Source: Siphonodentalium dalli (lineage: Eukaryota; Mollusca; Scaphopoda; Gadilida; Siphonodentaliidae). Taken from it: 64,000 bases of DNA. The notes under the pieces were generated by a model. That model did no database searches, was not told where the DNA came from, and worked only from the letters and a program-made list of their open reading frames with translations. This document shows positions 1-11,110 of this stretch, piece after piece (within the stretch, counting starts at the first letter, position 1; each line of letters begins with the position of its first letter). The translations under genes and the position numbers were made by a program. The stretch is from contig CP136066.1 of NCBI GenBank assembly GCA_032622095.1, positions 60,420,609 through 60,484,608 on the forward strand. Reading direction: 5' to 3'.

Positions 1-92
1 AATGCTAATGTTAATTGTTTGTACCATTCTTATTTTTATATAATACTCTTATTTACAAAAAAATATTCACCCATTGACAGTATTGTATATGA

Positions 93-112
93 CCCCCCCC
101 CCCCCCCCCCCC
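93..112. repeat. Poly-C tract
   Basis: A run of 20 C residues lies downstream of the RING exon, inside the intron or gene body that continues out of the window on the left. It is a simple mononucleotide repeat, and length variation or assembly error is likely here. Confidence 0.9.
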
Positions 113-255
113 ATCAGAGGGTGTTTGAGCATGTTGTTGAATTCCTGCGCCCAAGGCAAATTTACACTTCTGTGTTACAATGCTGTATAGTCCATGTGTA
201 TTGTTGTATATGTGGTACATTGGAAATAAAATATGTTTACACCAAAATAACTTAC

Positions 256-502
256 CGGACACGATATATCCTTAGCTCCATTCCTCATGCATTCCAAAAA
301 ATAGAGCTCCCAGCACATGTTACAGAAGGTATGTAGACAGGGGAAGGTGGTTGTCATGGCACCCATGTTGCCAGTGGTCTGTGACAAGCATATGTCACAC
401 ACAAGGTCGTGTGTCAACAGTCCACTCCCAAGATTTGCTATCCCTCTCTGTAACGAACGTATAGCATTAAATATCTTCCTATGACAAGTTTTATATAGTT
501 TC
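256..502 (-). CDS. RING-type (C3HC4) zinc-finger exon, partial gene
   Basis: This is an internal exon on the minus strand, bounded by an acceptor (AG at 504-503 after a T-rich stretch) and a consensus donor GTAAGT starting at 255. It is open for 82 codons plus one leading base. The translation carries the RING spacing: CDIC at residues 35-38, then 16 residues, then CLHTFCNMC (C-x-H-x2-C-x2-C). Two further cysteines follow, and the last is in SCP right at the donor, so the final C-x2-C pair should be completed by the next exon, outside the window. RING-HC domains bind two zinc ions and usually recruit E2 enzymes for ubiquitin ligation; that role is inferred from the family. The roughly 30 residues before the domain show that the protein begins further upstream, probably in the exon at 7087-8006. 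TRIM-type and RNF-type genes both fit, and I cannot choose between them. Confidence 0.72.
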
Positions 503-727
503 CTGTGTATAAAATAATAAATATGAATCGAAGACCCCTATCTGAAAACGCTTCTAGCAATTAATATTGAATTTATGGTATAATATACGTGCCATCAATT
601 GGGACATTTTACGGACTAGTTTAAGAACAAATCAAGCATGAAACTTCATGCGATCTCATACAGAGATAGAGTTCTCCCGCCTGCTACGCTTTGATAGTTT
701 ACGCGAGTTATCCATCTTCACCAACTC

Positions 728-945
728 ACGGCCATATTGGATCCACCAGGTCCGGTTACGTGGTTTTAGTGCTACATGTCAAAATTTTGGAGTAGCATTC
801 CATATATGGAAGTCATAAACAATTCAAAAGCTCCATATATGGAAATGCTACTCCAAAACTTTGACCAGTAGCACTAAAACCACGGAAACGGGACTGGAAG
901 AATCGCTTAAACCACGGAACGAAGCTGGATGAATCCAATACGGCC
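728..945. repeat. Foldback element
   Basis: This is an inverted repeat. The strand 760-812 (GTGGTTTTAGTGCTAC...) pairs with 830-883 (...GTAGCACTAAAACCAC), with a loop of about 20 bp. The outer flanks are also partly complementary (GGCCATATTGGATCC against GGATGAATCCAATACGGCC). It contains no ORF and is probably a foldback MITE. Target duplications were not clear. Confidence 0.6.
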
Positions 946-1724
946 GCGACCATGTGACCTCGCTTATACATTGGCACATGATTTTCAGGAAGTTCCAGTC
1001 ATGGGAGGGTTAAAGATGGTCTCTTCCCAATATGCTTTATGTAGATTCCAGGGTATGAAATAATAGTTATCAATCGAGGAAATGCTTCTATCTATTAATA
1101 TTCATATTATTTTGAATTTCATGGGACAGTTTTATGGTCTATTTCAGAACAGAATCCGTGCGAAACGTTCGGAGCGTGGAAAGAAGGATAACCCTATCTT
1201 GTTACCAGCCTTAATCACGGAAAATTGCGGATCAGCTGAGGTATTTATAGCAGCACTGAGTGATGCTGAGTGAGTTTTGTGGTAGAAGGGTAATGTCGCA
1301 AGATCTATACTCGACATTCATCTCAGAATTGGCAGTCACGTTATATACAACTAATTAAAGGGTCTCTTTCGGGTGGTTTCTAGAACACCAAAGTGGGTGG
1401 ATCATCTTGATATGTAAGTCAAATTGCGCTTGCGGAGTGGGTGGAGTCGATTTGAGATTAAAGATGAGCGCCCAACGAATATACCATTGATCGAGATCAA
1501 GGACGAGTATGGCTCATGTGACATTACTCCTCTGCCGATATTGGTGACACACCTTACCTTTATATCGTCCATGCTATTCGTCCTCTTGACTGTCTGTCGG
1601 TAGATATCGGTGACGGTGGAAAATATAGTTCCGTATTCATACACATCTGCAAGCAACTCATAGCGCAGCCCCCTGATTCCGCCATCTTTCCGCCTCTGAA
1701 CACTGGTAATACGACAATTTTTAA

Positions 1725-2176
1725 AGGTACTTAATCCGATCAAACGATCCCCATATCATCAAGATACAACAAAACAACAGTTCTTCAAAATACGCTTTAG
1801 TTATCAGAATCGATATATTGCAACAAAATAATGCTAACCAACTATGGTATCAAATTTCCCAAAACTTGTTATTTACCAACCTTTTGTTCAACATAATATG
1901 GCCGTATTATCACTAAATTATCACGAAATTTGGCCATATTGTTACTCGATTTTAGCGTTATCCATCTTCATCCGCAATTTTGTCCGAGACCATCCGTTTG
2001 ACCACGTGTTTCTGTGCCACATTTAATTGCACATCTCGAGAAATATCAAACTTCTAAAATCCATATTTGATCACACCGAGCTTTGATGGGTGGGTTCCTC
2101 GGCTCGAATCAAATATTGTTTACCCCCGAAGCCAAAGAAATAGTAATTTAGGAGCGTTAATTCTGTTTGAGTACCT
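1725..2176. mobile_element. Fam-A MITE copy 1 (TTAA target)
   Basis: This element of 452 bp lies between TTAA at 1721-1724 and TTAA at 2177-2180. Its ends are AGGTACTTAATCCGAT and an imperfect inverse ending GAGTACCT. The interior shares blocks with the other Fam-A copies (the TTAGCGTTATCCATCTTCAT and GCTTTGATGGGTGGGTTCC segments) but belongs to a diverged subfamily resembling the copy at 45878. It has no transposase ORF. The TTAA plus AGG ends resemble the Kolobok/T2 type, which is an inference from end structure only. Confidence 0.75.
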
Positions 2177-2564
2177 TTAACGGGTTTAGGTATTGGGTAA
2201 TTGTAAGTTGTAATAAATCTTGCGCAGCCCCCTGATTTATCCATCTTTCGGTAATTTGATAATTTTTATTAGGTTTAGTAATTGCAAGAATGTAATAAAT
2301 CTGGTTTTATTGATCGTATTGTTTGTGATTGGGCACTTAACAAAATATGTCATCTAAGTTAATTAAAATATGATTACTTTTGTATTGTTTGTCCCAAAAA
2401 GGGCATTGTACGGCAAATTGCAAGGCAGAGTATATTCCCCTTGTTACGCTGGAACTACACTGCCACCACCGACACAGAATGAGAGGAAATCACTCATTTA
2501 TTGGTTATGACTTTTGTTTGGTTACAATTCATTCTGCATTATTCTGAGAAACCGAACTGTCCAT

Positions 2565-2840
2565 CAAGCCTTGAAATAGGTTGTCTGTCATTTGCAGAAT
2601 GAGGTCCCCAGAGGGTGAATTTAGTGATGCTACCCCGCATAGCGGGCTAGCATCACCAAATTCACCCTCTGGGGGCCTCATTCTGCTTAAATCTCAGCAG
2701 AATGGGGTCCCCAGAGGGTGAATTTGGTGATGCTAGCCCGCTATGTGGGGTAGCATCACTTAATTTTTACCTTCTGGGGACCTCATTCTGCAAATGACAG
2801 ACACCCTATTTCAAGGCAAGACACCCTATTTCAAGGCTTG
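2565..2840. mobile_element. Fam-B hAT-like MITE, palindromic, with exact 8-bp duplication
   Basis: This copy begins CAAGCCTTGAAATAG and ends with its inverse TATTTCAAGGCTTG. The flanks are identical 8-mers CTGTCCAT at 2557-2564 and 2841-2848, a target-site duplication of hAT length. The interior is a set of hairpins built from GAATGAGGTCCCCAGAGGGT and its complement. It is non-coding. Confidence 0.85.
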
Positions 2841-3183
2841 CTGTCCATATTCATTTGAAAATTGGCTGGATCAAGCCAGAATGGATTGTAACAGGCGAAA
2901 CACATAAATAAAAATAATTAATTACGAAAATATACACAATGGCAGCGGTCAGATCAGCATAGCAAGGAAACTGAACTTCTTCGTGCAGCTTGGTTGCAAT
3001 GTTGCCACCCAACAAAAATATACATGATGGCAGTGGTCACACCAGCGTAGTGAGGGGACCGAACACTGTCGTGTGGCTTGATTGTAATGTTGCCATCCAA
3101 TTCGAATTGTTTCTTTCCAGTATACACAACCCACAATTCAGATTTAAATTCAGAATAAATAGATAGAGGATCTACAAGGAGTT

Positions 3184-3290
3184 CCAAGTTTATAGCGGAA
3201 TTTACAATACGAGTCCAGTAAATTAGGTCTGAAAGGCTCGGTCCAGACCTAATTTACTGGACGAATTCTGCAAATCCCGCTATAAACTGG
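3184..3290. repeat. Short foldback
   Basis: An inverted repeat whose arms contain CCAGTAAATTAGGTCTG and CAGACCTAATTTACTGG around a loop of about 10 bp. The outer parts also pair (GTTTATAGCGG against CCGCTATAAAC). It has no coding potential. Confidence 0.65.
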
Positions 3291-3348
3291 GGACGAGTTG
3301 TAGATTATATTTATTATATGATCAAAAACCTCGACAAAACATATATGT

Positions 3349-3505
3349 CATCAACGTCGTTTTTCGGTTGATCTATGAGCGTATAGACCGATCAGTAGAC
3401 GAATAACATACTGTATAATTCCGCGAAGCGGATTATACTAAGTATGTTATTCGTCTACTGATCGGTCTATATACGCTCATAGATCAACCGAAAAACGACG
3501 TTGAT
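3349..3505. repeat. Near-perfect 157-bp hairpin
   Basis: Arm 3349-3412 (CATCAACGTCGTTTTTCGG...) pairs with arm 3441-3505 (...CCGAAAAACGACGTTGATG) almost without mismatch, and the loop itself contains GTATAATTCCGCGAAGCGGA, which also folds. It lies in the probable intron between 7087 and 502 of the minus-strand RING gene. It is probably a young foldback MITE. Confidence 0.8.
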
Positions 3506-4021
3506 GGCTTATAATTACAACTATAATACTTTATGTTCAGCTATCTACTATTAATCCATCTCAGAAAATTAATTGCCAAAACATGATTTTCCGTTGGACG
3601 ATCTCAAAATTTGGTTGATGGGCTGAAAATAAATTGGCCGAAATTGTCAACGAGAAATTTCGTCAAGCAAACTTTCAGAAAATAAATATTTACGCTTCAA
3701 CTTCAATTTTCAGCAATGAACAATCCATGATAAAAAGAATTACTTGTTTACGTTTAAATTACGATTTACGTTTAAAATGACTCAACAACAACCCAATACT
3801 TATCAACACACACAGAGTCGAATCCGCGATCTCCGGTAAAATTATTAACTCCAGACCAGTCCAGATATGTCATGTCATTAGCATTGTAATAAAGCTGAAA
3901 AATGTTAAAAGGGTTGTAATCGGGTAACACATTTTATTTATTTCCAATAAATTTTGCCATGTTGATCAGCCTGATTTATGATAAGTTGTGTTCACAGCAG
4001 TAACTATACACGTTGTCATAG

Positions 4022-4797
4022 CAAGGACGCGGATCTTCGATTTTGAAGATCCCCCGAATATTGCCGAGCCGATTCGGGTATCTCCGGGGGATCTTCAACA
4101 TCGGAGATCTGAGTATACTTCGCTGTTGTTTTTGTTGATGTTGACTGCCGCTGTGTGTTTTATTTGATGTTATAATTTACATTTATTTGTGTACTCTGCG
4201 ATTATAAAAATACCGTATATATAATAAAGACGAATTAACAATTAATTAATTATTGAATGTCAATCAATCATGAATGAAAATTGTTTTTTAACAATCATGC
4301 AGACGATATTTATATACGTTTATAGTTTGACTTTGAGCAGACACAGAACAGTCAGTTACGGTGGTGTAGAACGCCACCAGACGTTACGAAAAAGACTTAA
4401 CAAAAAAAAAAAATAAGCGCACAAAGTAAATAAATAAATTGTTTTAATCATTAAGTGCCGAAATAGTAGAAGTATAGTCTACTATTGAAAACATCAATTC
4501 CAACATGCTATACTCGTGTTCACTGCACTATCAATCACTACCTATTTATACAGTGCTTAAATAGGTACACATTTCACGTTTCGACTTGACTGTGGTGTTT
4601 GTTCCTTCAATGCGGCGAAATGTCTTGATGAAACTTGGCATGTATGGATTAGAGTTATGTCCCGTAGCTCGGGTATGTTACAAATTGGGGATCTGTTCGG
4701 AGTATGTGCAGAATACACCCAGACGTCAAACCGAGTAATGCCGAATATCTTTCGGTAGGAATCGGGGGATCTTCAAAATCGAAGATCAGATAAATTG
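4022..4797. mobile_element. Candidate DNA element with 26-bp perfect inverted repeats
   Basis: The 26 bases at 4032-4057 (GATCTTCGATTTTGAAGATC...) are the exact reverse complement of 4762-4787. Just outside lies an 11-bp direct repeat CGTTGTCATAG at 4011-4021 and 4798-4808, which may be a target duplication, although 9-13 bp separate it from the inverted repeats. The interior of about 700 bp has no convincing ORF, so it would be non-autonomous. I cannot place it in a superfamily. Confidence 0.55.
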
Positions 4798-5230
4798 CGT
4801 TGTCATAGACGCTTTTTCGAAAATTGGACAAATAAAAAACGCGGCACGAACTTTGAGTGTTCAATCGAGCTTTACAAAAACATGAATACGGCTGAAATGA
4901 ACAGACATAAGTATAGTATAGTGTAGATAAGAAGCAGAGACATGGAATATAGACATAGACTACTTGTTCAAATGTTTCTAACATTGAGTTTTCGAGTTGT
5001 TTTTTCACTGAAATTCTAATGGAATTCTCGTTCCGCGCTTTCGCGTCATCCGGGGACGTCGTGTGGGGCGACGGTTATAGACTCGCCCAATTTTCTTAAA
5101 GTGTCACTACGCGATGTGACTCGTCTACTGCAAAGTCTATGCACTGATAGACGCAGGTCACGCGGTAGCCTCTCGACCAATCAAATGCCCGCATTTCGAC
5201 GAAAACGAAAGTAGTTGTAATTTTACTTAA

Positions 5231-5698
5231 AGGTACTCAATCCGATAAAACTCCTCTCAATTACTATTTAAATGGCTTCGGGGGTCAAAAATATTTGATT
5301 CGAGTTGAGGAAGTCACCCATCAAAGCTCAGATTTGTTAGATATCGATTTTAGAAATCTATTATTTTTCATTATCGGGAATACTATCTGGCCCGGAACTC
5401 AGTCAAAATTGCGTTAAAATAACCACTTGATTTTAGAGTTATCCATCCTTGTCTGTTTGAATAGATTTGGAGTACACATCCAGAGCAGATTACGGCAGTT
5501 ATTAGTACTCATCTCGAGTTAATAACAAATTTCAAAAATCAATATCTAATAACTCTGAGCTTTGTTTGATGGGTTCCTCGACTCGAATCAAATATTTTTA
5601 CCCCCAAAGCCAAAGAAATAGTAATATAGGACCCTCTGATCGGATTGTTGTTGTTGGAATCTGTTGAGATGGGGACCCTCTTTACGGATTGAGTACCT
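5231..5698. mobile_element. Fam-A MITE copy 2
   Basis: A full-length copy of 468 bp with TTAA at 5227-5230 and 5699-5702. The left end is AGGTACTCAATCCGAT; the right end is ACGGATTGAGTACCT. Its orientation matches the copy at 15037. Confidence 0.85.
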
Positions 5699-5934
5699 TT
5701 AAATAAACCAATAGTACGCGAAACTAACATCGGCTTCTATAAGACATGCAATGACGTTACTTAACTATGCGTTGTTTGTCCGCGTAAAGAAATAGTCCCA
5801 GATAAATAAAGAGTCTTTGGCGTATATTTAATAGCGTAAATTTATTGACATAACTTTTCAAACTCTTCATTCAGTATAGCTTGTTGGAAAAATATTGAGA
5901 ACCATAGTATTTTGAGACGTAGCGTACGGAAGTT

Positions 5935-6110
5935 TTATCTTTTGATGTAACATAAAGTTTTACCTTTTGGTGTAACATAGAGCAAAACATTCTGATGTAA
6001 CATATAGTTTTACCTTTTGATGTAACATGAAGTTTTCCTTTTATTGTGGTGTGACATCGCGTTTTACCTTTTGATGTATCATAAAGTGTTACCTTTTGGT
6101 GTTGCTGGGT
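5935..6110. repeat. Degenerate short tandem repeat
   Basis: About six imperfect units of roughly 25-30 bp are built on CCTTTTGATGTAACATAAAG. The minus strand is open through them and gives a repetitive Lys/Thr-rich peptide (units like VTSKGKT), which I read as a product of the repeat rather than a gene. Confidence 0.65.
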
Positions 6111-7086
6111 ACCAATGCTTCTACAGTCCATGTTAGCATGGTCTTCGTTGTAATAATGTCATTGTGTGATGATATTCTTTCGTGCAGGCTTTCTATGTTC
6201 GGCTGCAAACTCTGTATGTTCTGAAGAGGTAGGATTCTGTAAGAGGATCGAGGTATTAGTTTCATCAAGCATGAGTAGCATGCGTCTATTCTGGTATTTC
6301 TATTTAATTTGAATAAGTTCCTATCTAAAGCCACTTGGTAAACATTTTAGAAGGGGTATAATTCTAATTTATTATTCCAATTCTTAATTGGTCTCAATTA
6401 CAATTCATTATTTAAATTTTTATCTTACTATTGTATTTACTTTCTTTTTCTTTGTTTCCATATCATTGAATATTTTAAAGACATATTAAGGACTTATTCG
6501 GGTGCGTGAAACTGAGAAGTTAGTATTCAAACGCTATGCCAATTGAAGGAATTTATTATTCTACTAACATATCCAAACATATCAAACAAATCGACCGTAC
6601 TACTCCATAGAAAACATTGTCTGAACTGCGCTGAAATGTAAATATTTACTTCTCGAATCGGGACGCAACTATCTGCGATAAACTAACAAAATCGAAATTC
6701 GTCATCGAGAGTCACTGAATTTAATTAATGTATAAGAATGACGATGTGTGTTGTCAATTTGGATACAAAATTTGTAAAATATAACTACTTTGATCCAGAT
6801 TATTCTCCATTTCTATTTGATCACCCTACCGGAGTGTTTCACATCACTTTAAGTTTAATGTTGTTAATTCATTCTTATACATCGACGTTTCAGAAATTTA
6901 TGGTTTGACAACTAAAAAGTTGTTTAAATGCAAATTAACACTGAAAGTATACGCGGATATAGAAATTAGGGCGAACAAAGAATTCCCAAAGCACCAAACG
7001 ATCGGCTCATTCGCTGATTGGTTGAAAATATCTGCTAATAAATAGTTGATTGACAGCTGTGGAAAGGTCCATTCAGAAGCACTCAC

Positions 7087-8006
7087 CTGACATTCACATA
7101 CGGCTCCTTACTAATGTCTGGATAATCTATGGCACCGGATAAATGTTTCTCAATAAGAATATAGCACCATATATGTTCTCTGTCCTGATTGGACGATATC
7201 GTTCTTGACCTTAGATACGGCGTCAGGTTGATTGCACTGATGAACGGGAAAGAGTTCGACATATTGGCTTCAAGAGTTGTGTCATCAAAAGTTACACTCA
7301 AATCCGTCGTCATGGCAACAAAATCCGATTTTCTCAAGCAGCATGACGACCAGTCATAGTCCCTGTCGCTGGTCGTCTGCTCACACGCGTTGTTTACAAT
7401 CTCGTCATCTATTTCAGTTATAAAAGTCCTTGATTTGCTGTCGTCTGCGTCACAATTTTCAACTTTGTTGTTTTTGTTTTCATAACGGATATTATGCCCT
7501 TTCATGTACATTTTACAACCATCAGATAAACAGGTATTAGCATTTTTTTGGAACACGCAGTTAATTTCGGTAACTTTATTCTTAGCATTTCGCCGTCTTT
7601 CTTTGTTTTGTTCAGTCTTGCTCACAGGGGATTTCGTCATCAGGTATTCCAGTGAATAAACATATTTCCTTTTTGCCATCTTGCCAGTCCCTTTTGAATA
7701 ACGTTTGTCATATTGGTTATGTCGATCCTTGTCTCTGTTCGATAGATATTCCTTCGCGTCAGCTATGTCATCTATAGTTAGAGCTCTAGATATTTTTCTA
7801 TCCTTGTTGCGGCATGCCTTCTTCAAAGCAGTCGACCTATGTTTTATAGCATACCCTGCAAAACATGTATTTATATTGATGAACAGAGTGACACCTATAT
7901 GGAGCCCCAGACAGAGAGAACAATGCACTGATGACTGTCGTCTGCTTGGGTCCGTGAGAGCCTCCATATTATGGGAGGGTATATATAAATCAACCGCGCA
8001 AAGCAT
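7087..8006 (-). CDS. Hypothetical protein exon, probable 5' part of the RING-finger gene
   Basis: A 307-codon open stretch in AT-rich DNA, too long to expect by chance, ends at a consensus donor (GTGAGT read on the minus strand from 7086). The last codon is split after two bases (AG), which is exactly the phase needed by the RING exon at 256-502 (first base G, giving Arg). The start is uncertain. There are in-frame Met codons at 8006 and 7967 (MEALTDPSRR), and the frame is open back to a possible acceptor giving an exon start at 8024. A hydrophobic segment at about residues 30-54 (CSLCLGLHIGVTLFININ...) could be a membrane anchor. The rest is hydrophilic and rich in Lys, Asn and Asp, with a basic tract near residue 110 and several cysteines. 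I recognise no family. Confidence 0.55.
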
Positions 8007-8603
8007 GTACCTGGTGAGGTGGTCCTGCTAACTTGCTATGATGTTGGTGGGTCATGCTGAGTTGTTATGATGCTGGTAGGGCAAACTGATGCTGTTAAGA
8101 AAAAGAACCGTTATATTTTCTAAAGTTCTACTTTTCGCCGTCTTTGTATGCATGGCTAATATGAACCAATAAAGGAAAATACGTTATTTGTAAACATCTT
8201 TTAAATACATGTTTATTGTAAATTTTTTCAATAATGGCTGTTTTATTTGTTACACAAACAAATAAGAATTGAGATATTTTTAAACAGACATGTTCTTGAA
8301 TAATTCATACAGAAACTGGCTTTTTCTCACGTCGCTCGGATTAACTAAACACTGCGACTTTTACAACTTTAAAACAAAATAACGGCACGGTACTCTTTCT
8401 TAACAACATCAGTTTGCTCTATCGTCACCATAGCAATTCACCAGGTCCAATCAGCATCAAAGCAAATACGCAGGCGCTGTTAATCAGGGTTTTGTATATC
8501 GACTATGGATGAACGGAAGTAAATTATTTGTACGTATTTTCATAGTACTGTAATTCGAGGAAAAAGAACATAAGTAAGATGAAGTGGAGAGTATAATTAT
8601 GTT

Positions 8604-8854
8604 CAAGCCTTGAAATAGCGTGTCTGTCATTTGCATAATGAGGTCCCCAGAGAGTGAATTTAGTGATTCTACCCCGCATAGCGGGCTAGCATCACCAAAT
8701 TCACCCCTCTGGGAATCTCATTCTGCTAAAGGTGTAAGAAGAATGAGGTCCCCATAGGGTGAATTTGGTGATGCTAGCCCGCTATGCAGGGTAGCATCAC
8801 TAAATTCACCCTCTGGGGACCTCATTCTGAAAATGACAGACACCCTATTTCAAG
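8604..8854. mobile_element. Fam-B hAT-like MITE
   Basis: It begins CAAGCCTTGAAATAG and ends CTATTTCAAG, and the last bases of the right end seem lost. The repeated flank GTATAATTATGTT occurs at 8591-8603 and again at 8855-8867. That is longer than 8 bp, so the precise duplication is ambiguous. It lies just upstream of the 7087-8006 exon on the minus strand. Confidence 0.8.
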
Positions 8855-9414
8855 GTATAATTATGTTATTATCTCGTAAACACCAGAAAGATAACCACTG
8901 AAAGTTGCTTTCCTCGTATCCGTGGTACGATACGCTCTATCGTACATTTCGGGTTTTTCGCGGATGTATCTTCGCGGATGTCTCATTGTTGCAGTATGTA
9001 ACTTTTATGATCACGTTAATGGCTTCGATGCTTAGATATGTATAATGGCTGTGACACTCTTGAAGATTTTATTGCGGGGACACAATGAATAATATAACAG
9101 CTAAATTTGCTGATGGCGCATGTCTCAGTAGGAATGTAGAATAAAGGTCGCATATTGCGAAGTATCGGGCATGTATTTAATCCGATTAGTAGATTTTTGG
9201 TCCGCATTTAGAGGCTTTCTGGTGTGGTGTATGAGAAACCTGCATATATAAGCCGTAGTTTTTGTAATAAATTGAATGATTAGTTATTTTAACGGAATTC
9301 TGAGGTGGTGCATTCATGAAACCAATATAATTTATATTACAATTTTTCTATATGCCTATAATAATATGAAGGGCGTTACCAATTCTGACTATGGTTTTCT
9401 TGTATATTTCTGTG

Positions 9415-9830
9415 CGTCTATTGTGAGATAATATGGGTAACTAGCTTCGTACCAGACGTCATGCATACCAGGTGGGCGCCCCGGAGACTCTCTAGCCATA
9501 TTCCTGTGTATCGTGCCCCTCCCCTTTATAGTTAGTTATAACCACAGAACCCATTACTGTATTTGACCATTATATATGCTTGCGCCTCTGTTGCGAGACA
9601 ATTTGGATAGCTGACTTCGGACCTAACTTTACGGCATGCATACCTGGTGGGCACCCCCGCATAGCGCTGTGTAATATTACCCTCCCATTTATACTTAGTA
9701 ATACTCACAGAACCCATTGCTGTATTTGACCGTTCTATGTGTCTGCGTCTCTGTTGTGAGACAATGTGGGTAGCAGACTTCATACCTAACTTCAGGCATG
9801 CCAGCGCCATTGCCCCATAGTTCTTCTCGC
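9415..9830. repeat. Degenerate tandem repeat, about 165-175 bp unit
   Basis: The phrase CTGTTGTGAGACAATGTGGG and variants recurs near 9415, 9590 and 9752, each followed by related text (CTTCGTACC, GGCATGCATACC, CACAGAACCCATT). About 2.4 units are present. A 92-codon minus-strand open stretch here is itself internally repeated, so I attribute it to the array rather than to a gene. Confidence 0.65.
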
Positions 9831-9899
9831 CTATATATAGTAGAAAATAATAAATAACACGTCATGGTTTACTATACACTCTAAGAAAATATCTGTAAT

Positions 9900-10225
9900 C
9901 AAATGGTTTGCCATCGGTTCTTCACCTGGTCCCATATGTGGAAGTAGAGAACCGCATGATTCTGACACGAGGACCAACTGGAACCGCATTTTGTCCCGTC
10001 TTTGCAATCATTAGGTTCTGAACCCTACTTTTTGGTTCTGGTATAGGGAACCAAAATAGAATCAAACGATTCATATTTAGAACAAAATGTTAAAACCAAG
10101 TCCAGAACCAGTCAGAATAAAATCTTGTTACGTATATATATGGTCGTATTGGGAACCATTTTGTTCTGACACTTAATGTTGGTTCTTTGTAGAGAGCCAA
10201 AATAGAATCAAATGATTCATATTCG
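9900..10225. repeat. Degenerate tandem repeat around GAACCAAAATAGAATCAAA
   Basis: Two clear units near 10040-10080 and 10185-10230 share CCAAAATAGAATCAAA, GATTCATATT and GGTTCT blocks. A third, more diverged unit starts near 9900 (TAATCAAATGG, GGTTCTTCACC, TTCTGACAC). The period is about 150 bp. Confidence 0.5.
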
Positions 10226-10228
10226 GAA

Positions 10229-10684
10229 CTATGATTCAATTTGTGCAACGTGAGGCTCCTTGTGGGAATGCTTATGTACGAACCTGGCCACCCTCCTCTG
10301 TTCGTTTTCGTGTTCCTGTTGCCGTTCCTGTTCCCTTCGTGTCGATATGTGCTCTGTCCATGGTCGTTGAACACCCCTAAACTTTCCTCTTCCTATGATC
10401 CGTTCACCGTCTTCCGAACTACGTGATATGTGACACTCCGACCCCTTCTCGCGAAGGTCAGTGAAAAACGACGCGAACTTATTTGGATAGTTGTGCCGAG
10501 CCGGAAGTGAGCTATCGTGTAAACCGATCGTGCACGGCTGTGTTAGCTGCGGTCCGTTCTCGGGGCACAACTGGAGTAATCGTTCGTGCAGAACGATCTT
10601 AAATGCTGGGTCATCTCCGTCAGCTCTGTCAATGGCTGTTTTAATCGCTTCTGGAAGTAACCTGAATTGTGGAATGAAACTGGC
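10229..10684 (-). CDS. Hypothetical protein, possible terminal exon
   Basis: The minus-strand frame is open for about 151 codons, from about 10684 to a stop at 10229-10231. It has no ATG of its own, so if real it is a 3' terminal exon. The N-terminal part reads like folded protein (LPEAIKTAIDRADGDDPAFK...). The C-terminal third is charged and low complexity (TRREQERQQEHENEQRR). GC content is higher than in the neighbouring DNA, which mildly favours coding. No family is recognised. It could also be an old transposon relic. Confidence 0.35.
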   Translation of the reverse strand, partial: ASFIPQFRLLPEAIKTAIDRADGDDPAFKIVLHERLLQLCPENGPQLTQPCTIGLHDSSLPARHNYPNKFASFFTDLREKGSECHISRSSEDGERIIGRGKFRGVQRPWTEHISTRREQERQQEHENEQRRVARFVHKHSHKEPHVAQIES

Positions 10685-11110
10685 ATATATATACTCGTAT
10701 TAAAATTCGCGCAGTATTAGTTTTCGCTCAGTTGTAAGAACATAGAAAGATAAATCGTTCTCCATTTTGTATACTTAAAGTGTTTGAAACTTTCCTAGTT
10801 CGAATAGGTTTATAGTTTTAAATATCTTAGTTGTCATCTTAGTTGTAAGATCGCGAGCCACCGTATACAGCAAGCTGCAAAACAGAGTTGAGTGGATTCT
10901 GGACGAGGTTTGCCGATTGAGTTCAGTCCCCTTGCTGCCATCATGCATAAATTCGTCATTAAATCTAAATTTTATTTATTTAAGTGTTCTTTGGTTACAA
11001 TTCATTGTGGCTTGATCTATTATAAATATGAAGTTTTAACTATAATTATTTTTGAATGTGGATTCTGAATTATTTTCACAGATCATATAATTATATGTAT
11101 AATAGTTTAT

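Noticed and set aside
5871-6131. Lys/Thr-rich repetitive 86-codon frame
   Set aside because: The repeat is at DNA level, degenerate, and without splice or start context. The frame is open because stops are absent from the unit.
7705-8031. 108-codon plus-strand open frame
   Set aside because: It is the antisense shadow of the better supported 307-codon minus-strand exon.
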